The notes below the pieces were generated by a model, which saw only the letters and a program-made list of their open reading frames with translations, had not been told where the DNA came from and made no database searches. Made by a program: the position numbers and the translations under genes. Shown here piece after piece: positions 1-8,637 of a stretch of 64,000 nucleotides of DNA (within the stretch, counting starts at the first letter, position 1; each line of letters begins with the position of its first letter). The stretch is from a virus: positions 1-64,000 of the IMG/VR virus record IMGVR_UViG_3300042691_044383, one strand, 5' to 3'.

Positions 1-6
1 TTTCTT

Positions 7-714
7 TCAAGAGCCGTGCGGCACAAAGTCGAAGAAGGGCGAATTTAACCTACACCCGGGTATCCTACCGAAAGCCGTGGCATTCTTCCAGGCAACGTAG
101 TTAAAGCTAAGCTGGTCTCTCAAACTGTGGTGATCCAGCATGTACCACCACAGACGATCAAATCTGACTGAACTCGGTGTGTGTCGGCGAACAACACAAG
201 CGGTCTCCACGAGCCCGTTGGACGCCGGGTAGCCTTCCGTGTGATAAAACTCAATCTGTTTTCGCATCAAAACCGGGTTGTCTTTTCGGTAGTCAATGCA
301 AGCTTGCAACTCCTGGTAGATGCAGTTCCGCTGCGGGTGCTTGAAAGAAAAGATGTCAACCTGCGGCGTTTTTTGCACTGTGGCTGCCAGCAGTCGTTCA
401 ACAAACCTCTCGACCTTTATTCGCTGCGATGCATCAATCCAGATCGAAATGTCGCCCTGCTCCGTGAAGGTCTCCGGGTTAAGCTTGTGCCATCGAGCCG
501 TCCGCCTGCCGCAGAAGCGATGTTGCCAGATAAGCGGTCTGACTTCCCATTCGACGCCTTTTGCAGTCGTCAGCTTTCCCGCTGAACCACGTTGCTTATC
601 CGAAAACAGAACGTATTTTACGCCGTTTTCAGGAACATTACTTGAAGCCAAAAACGTGTTTTCAAGTTTGTCGTAACCACCGGTCACGCAACTGTAAACA
701 ACTACGTTAGTCAT
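7..714 (-). CDS. DUF616/TOD1-like glycosyltransferase-type protein
   Basis: This 235-residue protein opens with YSCVTGGYDKL, the characteristic start of the DUF616 (TOD1/MUCI70-type) glycosyltransferase-like family. Further family landmarks follow: an R-x-x-A-R-W-H-K segment near residue 70, IWIDAS near 91, FKHPQRNCIYQE near 125, and WWYMLDHHSLRDQLSFNYV near 190. From family knowledge it is likely to transfer a sugar or bind a nucleotide sugar. The acceptor is unknown. It overlaps the second glycosyltransferase upstream by 8 nt (ATGACTAA), so the two are probably co-translated. Both sit directly downstream of the portal gene, which hints at virion or surface glycan decoration, but that is inference. 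Confidence 0.8.
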   Translation of the reverse strand: MTNVVVYSCVTGGYDKLENTFLASSNVPENGVKYVLFSDKQRGSAGKLTTAKGVEWEVRPLIWQHRFCGRRTARWHKLNPETFTEQGDISIWIDASQRIKVERFVERLLAATVQKTPQVDIFSFKHPQRNCIYQELQACIDYRKDNPVLMRKQIEFYHTEGYPASNGLVETACVVRRHTPSSVRFDRLWWYMLDHHSLRDQLSFNYVAWKNATAFGRIPGCRLNSPFFDFVPHGS

Positions 715-1501
715 TTTGTCTGAACCACTGACCTTTCTTGTACTTGTCGCCGCGAGTCACGGCCCTGTAGTGGAAGATAAAACTGCTCAAACTGATGGCC
801 GATTTCATCCCCAGTTTCGCCCATCGGGCTTGCAGCTCGTCTTCGTTGAGCGTTGTAAACGGAGTTGGATTTTTCTTACCCGCCGCGTTGAAGAAATTAG
901 CTGGACGGTAAAAATGATTTGCGTCGTACTTACCTGCATTCCAGGCAGCCATTGAAGCAAACTGAAAAAAACCGTTGATTTTACTTACCACAAAGTTACC
1001 CGTGTAGCGCTCCAGCAATCTTTTCGCGTATCCGTCTAAGGTTTCTTGGTCGTCCGTCAACTTGTAGGGTTTAATGTACCTAGAAATCTCTTGCTGGCCT
1101 TTTGCCGTTATCCCGGGAGCGTTTGAAAGCGGTCCCACCAGTGAAAAGGAGATGGCGGCTAACTGCACCATGCCTTCGTACCACTTAGGTGTAAAAACAA
1201 CATCATTGTTTCCAGCAATTGCATAGTCTGCCCTCTGCTCCATGCAAATTGAAAGCCCTTTATTCCAACTGCGAGTCAGGCCCAACTGCGAATCAAAGCG
1301 TTCGATGACTATTTGGTTTTCCGTCGGTGCCAACGCCTTTAAACGACGAGCGTAAGCATTGTCGAAGCCGATTGACCCATCGTCGACGACAACCGCTAGC
1401 CCGCCCGGAGTTGTACGAAAAAACGAGACTAGCGACTTTTCCGTGTAACGGTGCAGCTCTTTTGCCTTGTATGTTGGGCAGACAAAGCCTATCCGCATCA
1501 C
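707..1501 (-). CDS. GT2-family glycosyltransferase
   Basis: This 264-residue protein has the GT-A layout of family 2 glycosyltransferases. It shows an N-terminal RIGFVCPTY strand, VVVDDGS near residue 39, LGLTRSWNKGLSI near 75, and a metal-binding type GNNDVVF near 98. It probably transfers a nucleotide-activated sugar. The DDGS and NND motifs are seen; the substrate cannot be read. The start overlaps the portal stop by 4 nt (ATGA), so it is translationally coupled to the portal. It is followed by the DUF616-type gene with another 8-nt overlap. The order portal-GT-GT suggests a glycosylation step tied to the virion. Confidence 0.85.
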   Translation of the reverse strand: MMRIGFVCPTYKAKELHRYTEKSLVSFFRTTPGGLAVVVDDGSIGFDNAYARRLKALAPTENQIVIERFDSQLGLTRSWNKGLSICMEQRADYAIAGNNDVVFTPKWYEGMVQLAAISFSLVGPLSNAPGITAKGQQEISRYIKPYKLTDDQETLDGYAKRLLERYTGNFVVSKINGFFQFASMAAWNAGKYDANHFYRPANFFNAAGKKNPTPFTTLNEDELQARWAKLGMKSAISLSSFIFHYRAVTRGDKYKKGQWFRQND

Positions 1502-3432
1502 ATTTGCCCCTGTGCCATTTGTTGCTGCAACATAGCCCCGCCCTGGTTCCTAATTTGTTGCCGATGCTCGTCCATCTTAGCCCGTACCCGGCTGTGCAAT
1601 ATCGGGTTGAACTGTTTCAGCTTTCTAAGCTCCGAGTCCTTGACACCCTCTGGCAGTCCTAGAAGCTCTTGTGCCAGCTGCGATGCTGCCGCCTCCAGGT
1701 CGTTAGGCGTAATCGCCGCATTCGGACTCATGCTTTGCACGTAAGCCGTGACCGGAGTCTGTCCCGCACCCATAGCCGACTGTGCGTCAGGACCAGCAGG
1801 GTTTGCACCCTGTTGCCCACCGCCGGCTGCTCCGCCCGGAGCCGCTGCACCTGGCTGCCCGCCTTGTGTTGCCGGGTTTATGCCCTTGGAGATCTCTGCG
1901 GCAAATCCAGCCTGCTCCATCTCTTCTTGCATGCGAGCCTGCATCTCTTGCTGCCGCCTTGCCTCGTCCGCCAAACGTCGTTGTTCTGTTTCCCAGTCGA
2001 AACCAACTGCGGCTAGGCCAGACTGGCCCGACAACTGTTGTGCCATCATCAGCTGCAACGCAGCCATTTGCTTCTGCATGTCGTCCGAAATAGTAACCGG
2101 TTTAAGCTTGCATTCGGCCTTCTGCCAACTCATTATGCGTGCGACCGTATTCATGATCCACTGAACAAGGTTGTTGGCGTCGGTCACCAATGCACGGTGC
2201 TGGCTCTCGAACAAACGCAAACCAACAGGTGCAGCTTGCACACTCAGCGTACCTTGGTAGAAGTCAACCGGAACGCCGGACTCGTTGAGAAGCGAGTCGT
2301 ACGCTTGCGTAATCATTTCCGTAGGAGCCAGCTGGCTTGCTTCGCCGCCGAGTATCTGATACTTAACGGGAAAAGGCAGCATGTTCCACCCTGACGGGTC
2401 TCGTCGACGTCGATTGATCATGTTGCGAATCTGCGACCGGAAGTCGCCCATGTTATAAGACGACATCGGGTCGTTCATTGCAAAACCACCGGCACCGCCG
2501 CCTCCAGAACGAACCTCGGGCGTTATCAATCGGAAGGGTATGATGTAATCCAGTGCAATTGCTTCGTTGTACCGTCGAAGAACCTGCAGATTCCATATTT
2601 GTCTGTAATTTATGAGGCTGCGAGGTAAACCCCATCCCATCGCTCGAATACCGGCCAAAGTAGGCTCTTTCATGTGGTAAATGGCGTCAGGGTGAAAGCG
2701 GAAAAGCTTGTCCGTGCGGATAGCTTCAAGTACGGCCTTGGGCGAGCGTTCCAGGTGATAAAGATTACCTTCCTTGACCATACGCTTGTAGTATTCCGGA
2801 ATTCGCCACAGGTACGCTGTCTCGTTGGTATACGGGTCGTGCAGAATCTCGATTTCGTGCGGGTTCCACGTCTTGAGGATGAGGTGCTCCGACTCTTCCT
2901 TGGGCTTGTCCACCACCACCCAGGGCCCACGCCAACCCGTTTTAGGGCAAGTCGCCACGAAGTTAAAAGACGCATCAAACTGAAAATCAAAGTTTTCGTA
3001 AACGACTCGCAGCGGATACATGTTACCCGCCTTACAACTGCTACAAGGACATTTCAAGTGCCTGCGAAAAGGAACGATAACACTACCGAAAAAATTACCG
3101 TAGCAAAGCCTGTCTCGCATGGCCGTCGACAAGAACTGCATCAAATTCAGTTGCTGTCCCAAGTAGTCCTTGTATTTTCTTTTTTCGTCGTCGCCAATAT
3201 CCTCGCCACCAATCTCGATGTCGCTCAAGAAATACGATACGAGTCGCTCCATAGCGGTGCGGTACGTACCCATTATCTGCCAAACATACTCGGACCACCA
3301 CAGAGCCGACTTGATCGTGGTCGGCATCTGCGTAGTTGCAATGTCATTAAACGGATCTGCAAAACCGTGTTCACCTTGCGATGCACCAGCCCCGCGACTG
3401 AAGAACGGAATGCTTGCGCCTTGGTATGTCAT
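1498..3432 (-). CDS. portal protein
   Basis: This 644-residue protein is called as the dodecameric portal through which DNA enters the head. Support comes from an aromatic-rich N-terminus (SALWWSEYVWQIMGTYR near 42-58), a central region with VRSGGGGAGG before a basic stretch, a stem-like region near residues 360-430 (APTEMITQAYDSLLNES, then APVGLRLFESQHRALV), and a long Q-, A- and G-rich low-complexity C-terminus. Unusual are C128, C130 and C133 (KCPCSSCK) followed by C162, a possible zinc-binding insertion. The gene follows small unknown genes and overlaps the GT2 gene by 4 nt. Length fits large phage portals. No capsid protease or capsid gene is visible in the window. Confidence 0.8.
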   Translation of the reverse strand: MTYQGASIPFFSRGAGASQGEHGFADPFNDIATTQMPTTIKSALWWSEYVWQIMGTYRTAMERLVSYFLSDIEIGGEDIGDDEKRKYKDYLGQQLNLMQFLSTAMRDRLCYGNFFGSVIVPFRRHLKCPCSSCKAGNMYPLRVVYENFDFQFDASFNFVATCPKTGWRGPWVVVDKPKEESEHLILKTWNPHEIEILHDPYTNETAYLWRIPEYYKRMVKEGNLYHLERSPKAVLEAIRTDKLFRFHPDAIYHMKEPTLAGIRAMGWGLPRSLINYRQIWNLQVLRRYNEAIALDYIIPFRLITPEVRSGGGGAGGFAMNDPMSSYNMGDFRSQIRNMINRRRRDPSGWNMLPFPVKYQILGGEASQLAPTEMITQAYDSLLNESGVPVDFYQGTLSVQAAPVGLRLFESQHRALVTDANNLVQWIMNTVARIMSWQKAECKLKPVTISDDMQKQMAALQLMMAQQLSGQSGLAAVGFDWETEQRRLADEARRQQEMQARMQEEMEQAGFAAEISKGINPATQGGQPGAAAPGGAAGGGQQGANPAGPDAQSAMGAGQTPVTAYVQSMSPNAAITPNDLEAAASQLAQELLGLPEGVKDSELRKLKQFNPILHSRVRAKMDEHRQQIRNQGGAMLQQQMAQGQM

Positions 3433-3454
3433 TGCAGATCTCGCTAAAAACTAA

Positions 3455-3640
3455 CTACTTCAATGTTGCCTGTTTAACCGCGTCAGCGGCATCTTTCATA
3501 AGGCAACTCTCTTGCTCGTCCGCGGCTTGCTTGTCCGTTGGAAACTGAAAAGTCTGCTGTGCCAGCTTTTCAGTTTGCCTCCGACAACACCCTGGTTTTT
3601 CGCACGGCGTGTTTTCGCCGATAGCACCGTTTTTTTCCAT
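3455..3640 (-). CDS. small cysteine-containing hypothetical protein
   Basis: A 61-residue acidic protein of unknown function that fills the gap between the portal and the 241-residue gene upstream. It carries C13, C18 and C19 (CEKPGCC) and a later single Cys. It is retained because it is packed in line with its neighbours (22 nt before the portal, 5 nt after the previous gene). No family recognised. Confidence 0.55.
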   Translation of the reverse strand: MEKNGAIGENTPCEKPGCCRRQTEKLAQQTFQFPTDKQAADEQESCLMKDAADAVKQATLK

Positions 3641-3645
3641 CTTGT

Positions 3646-4371
3646 TTACGCCTTAATCAAAAGTACGAAGTCCAAACAACCAAGCGTCCAACTGAGTCCC
3701 AGCGATGCCACGTTATAGGATGAGCCGGTTTCAGCCACTCCGACGCTGATCGTCTGCTCCGGTCCTAAGTTTGGCGGCAAGTACTGCTGACCATACTCGA
3801 AACGGGAATCATAAACCAGAACCAGGCACTCCTTCGCGTCAACCACTTGATGATACCTTGCGGACATCGTTCCCAGTTGTGCAAACTCAAAATATACCGT
3901 AAACGCGGGCTTGGCCGGAACAGCAGACGCCAAAAACGGGATGCCTAGCGTACTAAAAGCCGCTTTTATAGCTGACGCGTCAATCCCAGGCTGAGGGTGG
4001 CTTGGCCGGAAAGCTGCCGCCTCTTCCGCACTGGAAGCCGAAACTGCCACGGCGGGTAAAGGTATGACCGCAGCTTCTGCAGGGAAATCCGACCTGTGCG
4101 TCGCATTTGCGACCTCGTTTCGCTTCGTGTCCTCGGCCAGTCGTTGAAAGTAATCCGAACCGCCCAAAGAACTGCTAGATGCCTTTTCAAGTGCCTCCCT
4201 GGAAACCTGTCGCATATCAAGCACAATGGAGTTGGCGTCGTCCGGATCTATCACGACGATACCTGGTTTGTTGTGGTCAAAGCCTGACGACCTTCCGTCC
4301 ATCAGGTCGCCAATACTCGAAGGTATCTCCGTCGCTCCCGGTAACACGCTGCTAGGCTTGTAACTGTTCAT
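3646..4371 (-). CDS. hypothetical protein, possible structural protein
   Basis: A 241-residue protein with no recognised family. The first 150 residues are low-complexity, rich in Ala, Ser and Pro, including a run of SSSS. The C-terminal 90 residues look folded, with alternating hydrophobic and aromatic residues (FTVYFEFAQLG, then a closing hydrophobic stretch ending in LLIKA). It lies two genes upstream of the portal in the same transcriptional direction, so a head or neck accessory role is possible but unproven. Confidence 0.6.
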   Translation of the reverse strand: MNSYKPSSVLPGATEIPSSIGDLMDGRSSGFDHNKPGIVVIDPDDANSIVLDMRQVSREALEKASSSSLGGSDYFQRLAEDTKRNEVANATHRSDFPAEAAVIPLPAVAVSASSAEEAAAFRPSHPQPGIDASAIKAAFSTLGIPFLASAVPAKPAFTVYFEFAQLGTMSARYHQVVDAKECLVLVYDSRFEYGQQYLPPNLGPEQTISVGVAETGSSYNVASLGLSWTLGCLDFVLLIKA

Positions 4372-4381
4372 TGTCGTTCCT

Positions 4382-4987
4382 TTACGCTGTCAAATTGTCT
4401 TCGTCGTCGCCTTCAAACTTCTTTTGCTCGACTTCCTGGAACGGATCCGTTGTGCCGTCCCGGAAGTACTGCGACTGCATGTAGGCATCCGAACCCATCC
4501 AACCGTGCTCCAAGATCTCCATCTTAGTGCCTTCATCTAAATCCGCCACAGCTGACACGTCCAATTCACCGGCTTTAGTCAATTTCACGGCTGTCTGGTT
4601 TGGAAGCCGTAAATAGTAATCCGCTGATCCGTCTGCCTTCGGCAACTTAGTCAACACAAGCGGTAACCCGTAGAAAACAGAGACAGCGGTCTCTTTACCT
4701 ATTCGTGAATGAATCGCCTTAACAAGGTCCGGTAGGTTGTTGTAAGCATAGACCGCCGGGTAATCACCTTCGGGACTTTCGCAAAGACAGTATTTAAGCG
4801 AGGGCAATCCGACTTCCTCGGCCTCCTTTGACCCCATCGCAGAAAAAGACTCCGCGACATCCGAAGGCAAAGTCTTTAAAAGCTCTGAATACTCCAAGTC
4901 GTATTCGTCGCATACTGCTTTTTTAGCCGCAATGGCCTGCATCATAGCGTCGATTGCAACCAAAATCGGCTTCTTGTCGTTAGGCAT
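4382..4987 (-). CDS. hypothetical protein
   Basis: A 201-residue acidic protein of unknown function starting MPNDKKPILVAIDAMMQ. The start at 4987 is preferred over an in-frame ATG at 5014: it is preceded by GAGGG about 8 nt away and its ATG overlaps the upstream stop in the 8-nt pattern ATGCCTAA. The C-terminus is strongly acidic (EGDDEDNLTA). The N-terminal helix and the acidic tail are all that can be described. It belongs to the portal-side gene string. Confidence 0.6.
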   Translation of the reverse strand: MPNDKKPILVAIDAMMQAIAAKKAVCDEYDLEYSELLKTLPSDVAESFSAMGSKEAEEVGLPSLKYCLCESPEGDYPAVYAYNNLPDLVKAIHSRIGKETAVSVFYGLPLVLTKLPKADGSADYYLRLPNQTAVKLTKAGELDVSAVADLDEGTKMEILEHGWMGSDAYMQSQYFRDGTTDPFQEVEQKKFEGDDEDNLTA

Positions 4988-5231
4988 GTGATACACCCTC
5001 GCTCGCCGGGACATACGACAATCCGACCCGTAACAAACCCCCGGAAATTGTTATGGCGCCGGGTACCGCCACAATCGCATGCGTGCTACGAACCCAGTCG
5101 TTTATCTGCTCTTCCAGGTCTTCTATCGAGTCGGCAGCGAACAGCTTCAATTGCAGCACCTGATTAGGAAGCAAGAAAGCCTGTAGGCTGTCTACCGGAA
5201 AGGTCTTGTCCGCCTGGTTGCCTGTTGTCAT
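4980..5231 (-). CDS. hypothetical protein
   Basis: An 83-residue protein of unknown function. It abuts the upstream gene by one nucleotide and overlaps the downstream gene by 8 nt, so it is almost certainly expressed with them. The sequence alternates amphipathic helix (SIEDLEEQINDWVRST) and beta-like segments (AIVAVPGAITISGG). No motif recognised. Confidence 0.6.
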   Translation of the reverse strand: MTTGNQADKTFPVDSLQAFLLPNQVLQLKLFAADSIEDLEEQINDWVRSTHAIVAVPGAITISGGLLRVGLSYVPASEGVSHA

Positions 5232-5945
5232 TTACTTGCCTTTAATTCTTAAGTTCGTTTTCTTGTTCTTGACATCCAAAAAATAAGCCTCGTCCTGTAT
5301 CTCGGACATGACTCGCTTGTACGCCGAAAACGCGGCGTCCGCATCTTTGTGCGACAGCCGGAACAACCTTTGCGCAGCTTTAATGTGCAGATTGTCCGGG
5401 GGATACGATACCATGCCGGGCAAAGCTTTCAACGGTTTTTTGCTGTCGAAAGCACACTGCATTTTGTTGGACAAAACTGCGAAAGCACTTATCTCCAAAA
5501 CGGGAGTTTTCGGTGTGACAACGCGATCCAGGTCAACCGCTAAAGGATCGTAGATTTGCAAACGCTGCAGTGCGTACTGGTACAAAATCGAGTTGTCCAA
5601 GTCAAACTGAACTGTCTCAAGTATGCCGTCGACAAGCTTCGAGTACTCATCCACGCGTACTGCCCACAGCAAGTGATTCCAAGACTTGTCTTCCGCTAAA
5701 GAGAAACCGGAAAAGATAGGCTTGTCGAATTGGTACCAGAAAACAGACAGGTTGTACTTGTCGACCAGATCGGACAAATTTTTTTCCGTGAATCGACCCC
5801 ACAAATACAAAGCTGCGGGCGTGTACCACACGTAACCCGGTATGTTCACCAAGCTCCTTGCGTTCTGGAACTGAACGCGATACTTGGGAACCCGAAAGGG
5901 CTTGAAAACATAATGCTTATCTTCGTGCAGTTGTATGTCGCTCAC
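5232..5945 (-). CDS. hypothetical protein
   Basis: A 237-residue protein rich in aromatic residues, beginning MSDIQLHEDKHYVF. It has several Tyr/Trp clusters in the first 90 residues (GYVWYTPAALYLWGRF) and a basic C-terminus (KNKKTNLRIKGK). It could be a DNA-binding or structural component, but no family was recognised. It is followed without a gap by the 83-residue gene and preceded by a 239-residue unknown gene. Confidence 0.6.
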   Translation of the reverse strand: MSDIQLHEDKHYVFKPFRVPKYRVQFQNARSLVNIPGYVWYTPAALYLWGRFTEKNLSDLVDKYNLSVFWYQFDKPIFSGFSLAEDKSWNHLLWAVRVDEYSKLVDGILETVQFDLDNSILYQYALQRLQIYDPLAVDLDRVVTPKTPVLEISAFAVLSNKMQCAFDSKKPLKALPGMVSYPPDNLHIKAAQRLFRLSHKDADAAFSAYKRVMSEIQDEAYFLDVKNKKTNLRIKGK

Positions 5946-5947
5946 GA

Positions 5948-6667
5948 CTAACTTGAAGACTCCGTTTCCGTGATACCTTGAATGTTCGCCGCCGTGAGTA
6001 GCAATAGGCTTGAACTGTCCACGCTGACGCCAGGCTGATAGTTCTTAAGCAGCTCTTCGTGTGTAGCGAGTGTGCCTGCCTGCTGCAGCTTAACCTTATT
6101 CAAACGCACGTAGGTTTGCACTAGTCGCAAAGCCTCGCTCTCGTCGACACGTATGTGGTTGCAACGCGAGAAAGCCGCGATACCCTGCGGTATGGGACTG
6201 TCTAACACAGCGCACGCGTTCACGAGTAGTTGAAAAAAGTCTGTCTCACTTGTAAAACTGACGAATGTGAAGTTGTTTTCAGCTTTCGGCTTCAAGTACT
6301 GAAAGAAAAAGTCCTTGAACGTGGCCGACAGAAAAGATTTGCAGGCCAGGCTTACAGGAGGCTTAGCGTCCGGAACGCCGGGCAGTCGGTTGGAAAGGCT
6401 GTACTTTGCCGACTTCTGCAAGCTCGGAACGGTGAAACGCACTGCCATGAGCGAGTAATTAAAAGGATCCGCGCTTTGCATTTGATCAAGCACTTTAAAA
6501 GGCTCTTCGCATTGCTTGAGCAACACTTGAAACTCCGGACTTGCAGCCACAGCGTCTGCCGTGTACGCAGCCCTGTCTTCCTTAGGCAACTCGGACACAC
6601 GAGTGAGTTGCTGCTCCCACCACTTGATAACTTGACTCGTCTCGCTCCAATTCACGAAAATTAGCAT
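5948..6667 (-). CDS. hypothetical protein
   Basis: A 239-residue protein of unknown function starting MLIFVNWSETSQVIKWWEQQ. It looks mainly helical and has no cysteine cluster or nucleotide-binding motif. Its start shares a base with the stop of the endonuclease VII gene (TAATG), so its translation is probably coupled. Position between nuclease genes and portal-side genes gives no firm clue to function. Confidence 0.6.
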   Translation of the reverse strand: MLIFVNWSETSQVIKWWEQQLTRVSELPKEDRAAYTADAVAASPEFQVLLKQCEEPFKVLDQMQSADPFNYSLMAVRFTVPSLQKSAKYSLSNRLPGVPDAKPPVSLACKSFLSATFKDFFFQYLKPKAENNFTFVSFTSETDFFQLLVNACAVLDSPIPQGIAAFSRCNHIRVDESEALRLVQTYVRLNKVKLQQAGTLATHEELLKNYQPGVSVDSSSLLLLTAANIQGITETESSS

Positions 6668-7137
6668 CAGCTTACGCCCCTTCCGGCAACTACCGATTTA
6701 CGCCACAAAGCCTGTCTTTTAGCCGCGCTCTTGCAAGCCTCAATTTGGCTTGTGGCGACCCCCATCGAAAGAAGGGTATCAATTTGGTCTTTCTTGGGCA
6801 AACGCCCGAAACGCTTGGCGACCTGCCTAATGCCGACAGGGTGGTACGGGCCCTGCGACGATTCCAAGTAATCCGCAATAAGCCGTAAAGCGTCTGGCAA
6901 CGAAACCGAAGTGTTCACGCATCGGCTTCGATAGAAGTTCTCCGCCTTGCCTATCAAAGCGTTAACCTCCAGCGAAATCACGCCACGTATTCTGCCGGAC
7001 TTGTGATCGTGGTCGACCACTGGATGGAATTTTTCACCGGTCATGCCGAGAATAGGACAAGCTGCCGGGGCGTGTTTAACCCTGTAGTCCGCAAGCTTGT
7101 CCTGTGGCACATAAAACTGATACTCTTCAGACATCAA
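6667..7137 (-). CDS. recombination endonuclease VII-like (HNH) resolvase
   Basis: A 156-residue protein of the endonuclease VII family (T4 gp49 type), which cleaves branched DNA such as Holliday junctions before packaging. The visible signature is CPILG near residue 27, then VVDHDHKSGRIRGVI near 40-54 and N59 in LEVNALIGKAENF. This is the HNH beta-beta-alpha site in which the second Asp-His pair and the Asn act in metal binding and catalysis. The usual four zinc cysteines are not complete here: only one Cys precedes the motif. The C-terminal half is basic (KSAAKRQALWRKSVV). It overlaps the exonuclease gene by 4 nt. Confidence 0.85.
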   Translation of the reverse strand: MMSEEYQFYVPQDKLADYRVKHAPAACPILGMTGEKFHPVVDHDHKSGRIRGVISLEVNALIGKAENFYRSRCVNTSVSLPDALRLIADYLESSQGPYHPVGIRQVAKRFGRLPKKDQIDTLLSMGVATSQIEACKSAAKRQALWRKSVVAGRGVS

Positions 7138-8114
7138 ACTGGCCTTTGCTTTCTTCGCTGGGAAGGCGATACGGCGGGTGTGTTTCTAGCAGGTCTGCTT
7201 ATTGTCGGCAGCGGTGATAAACTTTCAACCTTTTTAGCTTGCAAGTCAACCTCAATTTCGGCTATTTCCCTTTCGACAAGCTCCCCCAACCCTTTCGCCG
7301 AAAAGGGATCCACAGGCGTATCGCTTTTAGACGTATCGACGCTTACCGTCTCGTTGGCAGTTTCTTCCACCACCAATGACCGGTAGTGCTGCATGATGTG
7401 GTGCACGCACATCGCGTCAAATGCCGCACCGTGGAGCTGCCCGACGTCAATAGCGTGTTTTTCCGTGAGTCCGTAGAAAGCAAGTATAGCGGACATGTTC
7501 CACTTCAAACCCGAAATCTTGACGCCAGCTATGCGTATAAAGTAATCTCGGAGCGACTCACCTGCGACCGGGAAAACGATGTTCTTGTACGCCTTAAAGG
7601 GACTGTCCGGCTCAAAGACACGATTTGCCTTGAATAGCACGCCCGTGTCAAAGTAACCGGAAGAAGGCAGCTCAAAATTCCTGTTTAGGAAACGATTAAA
7701 ATTACTGCGGATCATTTTCTCGTCCGCCCAAACTCCATTTTGAGCGACGAACGGCAAATCTCTTTTCTTCCAAGCGTCAAACAATTCATGATAGAAACGA
7801 AGTACGTTAAGCGGATCGTGCCCTTTTGATTTGACGAAAGCCGGATTTAATCGCCAACTTTCGCCGATAACACTTCGTAGACTGCCAAGCTTATAATCCA
7901 ACCATCCCGCGTCTATCTTGGCTGCGTACCAGTTAAGCACAAAGCTTCCGTGGTCCACGACCACGTTATCTTCGACTATAACGTGGCCGATCTCCATTAC
8001 GAGGTCACTCTGCTGGCTGTTACCAGTAAACTCGGTGTCGAAACAAAGGTAGGATCGCGGGAAACGACCTCCGTATTGTTTCTTAAACCTTGGACTCCAT
8101 TCGTTTACTATCAT
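7134..8114 (-). CDS. DEDDh 3'-5' exonuclease (DnaQ-like)
   Basis: A 326-residue protein with an RNase H-fold exonuclease domain in the first 230 residues. ExoI is seen as CFDTEFTG (D26, E28). An ExoII-like segment is FVAQNGVWADEKMI near residue 123. ExoIII is QLHGAAFDAMCVHHIM near 228, with the His-four-residue-Asp spacing of the DEDDh type. It probably trims 3' ends during replication or recombination, or degrades host nucleic acid. The C-terminal 90 residues are low-complexity and may be a linker or partner-binding tail. It is coupled to endonuclease VII by an ATGA overlap. Confidence 0.82.
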   Translation of the reverse strand: MIVNEWSPRFKKQYGGRFPRSYLCFDTEFTGNSQQSDLVMEIGHVIVEDNVVVDHGSFVLNWYAAKIDAGWLDYKLGSLRSVIGESWRLNPAFVKSKGHDPLNVLRFYHELFDAWKKRDLPFVAQNGVWADEKMIRSNFNRFLNRNFELPSSGYFDTGVLFKANRVFEPDSPFKAYKNIVFPVAGESLRDYFIRIAGVKISGLKWNMSAILAFYGLTEKHAIDVGQLHGAAFDAMCVHHIMQHYRSLVVEETANETVSVDTSKSDTPVDPFSAKGLGELVEREIAEIEVDLQAKKVESLSPLPTISRPARNTPAVSPSQRRKQRPV

Positions 8115-8128
8115 GAGCCAGCGTTCAC

Positions 8129-8635
8129 CTAAGAGGAAGAAGCGGCTAAAGCCGTTTTTAGCTTAACGCAAAACCGGTACGCTTTTCGAAACCAACGAGG
8201 ATAACGCATGTAACGCGTTAGCGACTCCGCCTCGCGAACCAAAGACTTCGCGTCTTGCAAAGGCCCAACGCCTCCAAGCGTTGCTTCCCGAATTCCGACG
8301 TGCTGAATGCCCGCGTACACGGTACCGATCATCGCCATGACTGCAACCTGTGCCGCCGGCTTTGTTTTGAAAAAGCCAGCAAGTTCGATCGCCTCCGCCA
8401 TGGGAACCTTTGGTGAGTTGGCGGACGTTACCAAGTAACGACAGTAAGCCGCACATGCCTCACCCAAGTCATTGTCCGTTACCTTCTCGCGAGCCAAGAC
8501 CTCCCGGAGCTCCTTCCAACATGCAGAGTCTTCGAGCCTGGCCGCAACCGACTCCATAACCTCTTTAAAATTGTGGGCAACGTCTCTTCCTGGGTTGTAA
8601 AGGCGGTCGTCGCCCTTGGACATTCTAGCTTGCAT
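8129..8635 (-). CDS. hypothetical protein
   Basis: A 168-residue helical protein beginning MQARMSKGDDRLYN. The ATG at 8635 is chosen because it lies 2 nt after the stop of the upstream gene; a longer in-frame opening would run into that gene. The C-terminus is basic (WFRKAYRFCVKLKTALAASSS). No domain recognised. It sits between the exonuclease and a Cys-rich unknown protein. Confidence 0.6.
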   Translation of the reverse strand: MQARMSKGDDRLYNPGRDVAHNFKEVMESVAARLEDSACWKELREVLAREKVTDNDLGEACAAYCRYLVTSANSPKVPMAEAIELAGFFKTKPAAQVAVMAMIGTVYAGIQHVGIREATLGGVGPLQDAKSLVREAESLTRYMRYPRWFRKAYRFCVKLKTALAASSS

Positions 8636-8637
8636 TG

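Noticed and set aside
2674-3447. A 257-residue plus-strand frame opposite the portal gene
   Set aside because: It is the antisense of a well-supported portal and has no recognisable motif or ribosome-binding site.
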